Shown here piece by piece: positions 63,846 to 64,000 of a stretch of DNA of 64,000 bases. Source of the stretch: Flavobacterium daejeonense DSM 17708 (GTDB taxonomy: Bacteria; Bacteroidota; Bacteroidia; Flavobacteriales; Flavobacteriaceae); NCBI RefSeq assembly GCF_000425425.1, contig NZ_AUDK01000012.1, positions 62,001-126,000 on the forward strand, in the 5' to 3' direction. Numbering within the stretch: position 1 is the stretch's first letter; every line of letters begins with the position of its first letter. The position numbers were made by a program, and so were the translations under genes. Under the pieces are notes generated by a model. It did not search any database and was not told where the DNA came from. It was given only the letters and a program-made list of their open reading frames with translations.

Positions 63846-64000
63846 ATTTTTATATTTACAAAGGGATTACCAGGGCAGTATTGTTGCCATTAGCGATGCT
63901 GCAGGGCAAGTGCTGGAAAAACGTTTATTTGATGCCTGGGGAAATGTATTGGTACAGGACGGCGCAGGGAATATCTTAAACGGTCTTACTGTACTGGATA
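63846..64000 (+). pseudogene. Start of another RHS core fragment, cassette C7 (cut by window end)
   Basis: Core homology begins just after the C6 immunity stop (tatatttacaaagggattac, LYLQRDYQGSIVAISDA) and continues as EKRLFDAWGNVLVQDGAGN to the window end. The C7 tip lies outside. Like C4 and C6 it starts mid-core without a leader or start codon. Confidence 0.75.

Noticed and set aside
45903..64000. Prophage or transposon as the carrier of the RHS array
   Set aside because: No integrase, transposase, phage structural gene or flanking attachment repeat is visible in the window.

Overview
The window looks like a chromosomal segment of a Flavobacterium-type Bacteroidota. It is AT-rich, with AT-rich intergenic gaps. 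Several genes have a TAnnTTTG-type -7 promoter element, and a T9SS-type C-terminal sorting domain is present. Many signal peptides and lipoprotein signals occur, along with TonB/carotenoid/FeoAB gene sets and intergenic repeats of kinds familiar from that phylum. No rRNA, tRNA, transposase, integrase or CRISPR array was seen.

Region 1 (1-28254, all + strand) is a large carbohydrate-degradation locus without SusC/SusD in view. In order: 3' end of a GH140/DUF4038-like apiosidase, GH28 polygalacturonase, a GH43-like propeller lipoprotein, a sialidase-like propeller, GH78 rhamnosidase, an acetyl-xylan-esterase-like hydrolase, GH95, an MGH1-like (alpha/alpha)6 lipoprotein, a second GH78, a BNR sialidase-like lipoprotein, an exported sugar isomerase-like TIM barrel, a 910-aa GH67-N/TIM-barrel protein of unclear family, and two GH2 enzymes (one with malectin and CBM-like modules). 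Together these fit breakdown of a rhamnose- and galacturonate-rich pectin (RG-I or RG-II type). Gaps between genes repeatedly hold inverted repeats.

Region 2 (28255-45281) is mostly housekeeping: a U32/RlhA-like protein, a 2Fe-2S ferredoxin, a YD-repeat-like secreted protein, a bacilliredoxin, lycopene cyclase, a thioredoxin-like protein, a TonB receptor, an Nramp transporter fused to UspA, a DtxR/MntR regulator, FeoB with a 41-aa FeoB-associated protein, FeoA, SCO1, an EamA transporter and an SDR epimerase. Metal (Fe/Mn) handling dominates the middle.

Region 3 (45439-64000) is a polymorphic-toxin locus. A small secreted T9SS-sorted protein precedes one complete 2098-aa SpvB/VCBS/RHS protein and its immunity gene. 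Downstream lies an array of at least seven 'orphan' cassettes (C1-C7), the last cut by the window end. Each repeats part of the RHS core, usually up to the DPSGE junction, followed by a different linker/toxin tip and then a small candidate immunity gene. The orphan cores lack signal peptide and convincing start codons, and two are broken by frameshift or deletion. Three begin at exactly the same core position behind a shared leader repeat containing a terminator-like hairpin. One toxin/immunity family occurs twice on two different linker modules, which is direct evidence of module shuffling. This array is the most interesting part of the window.
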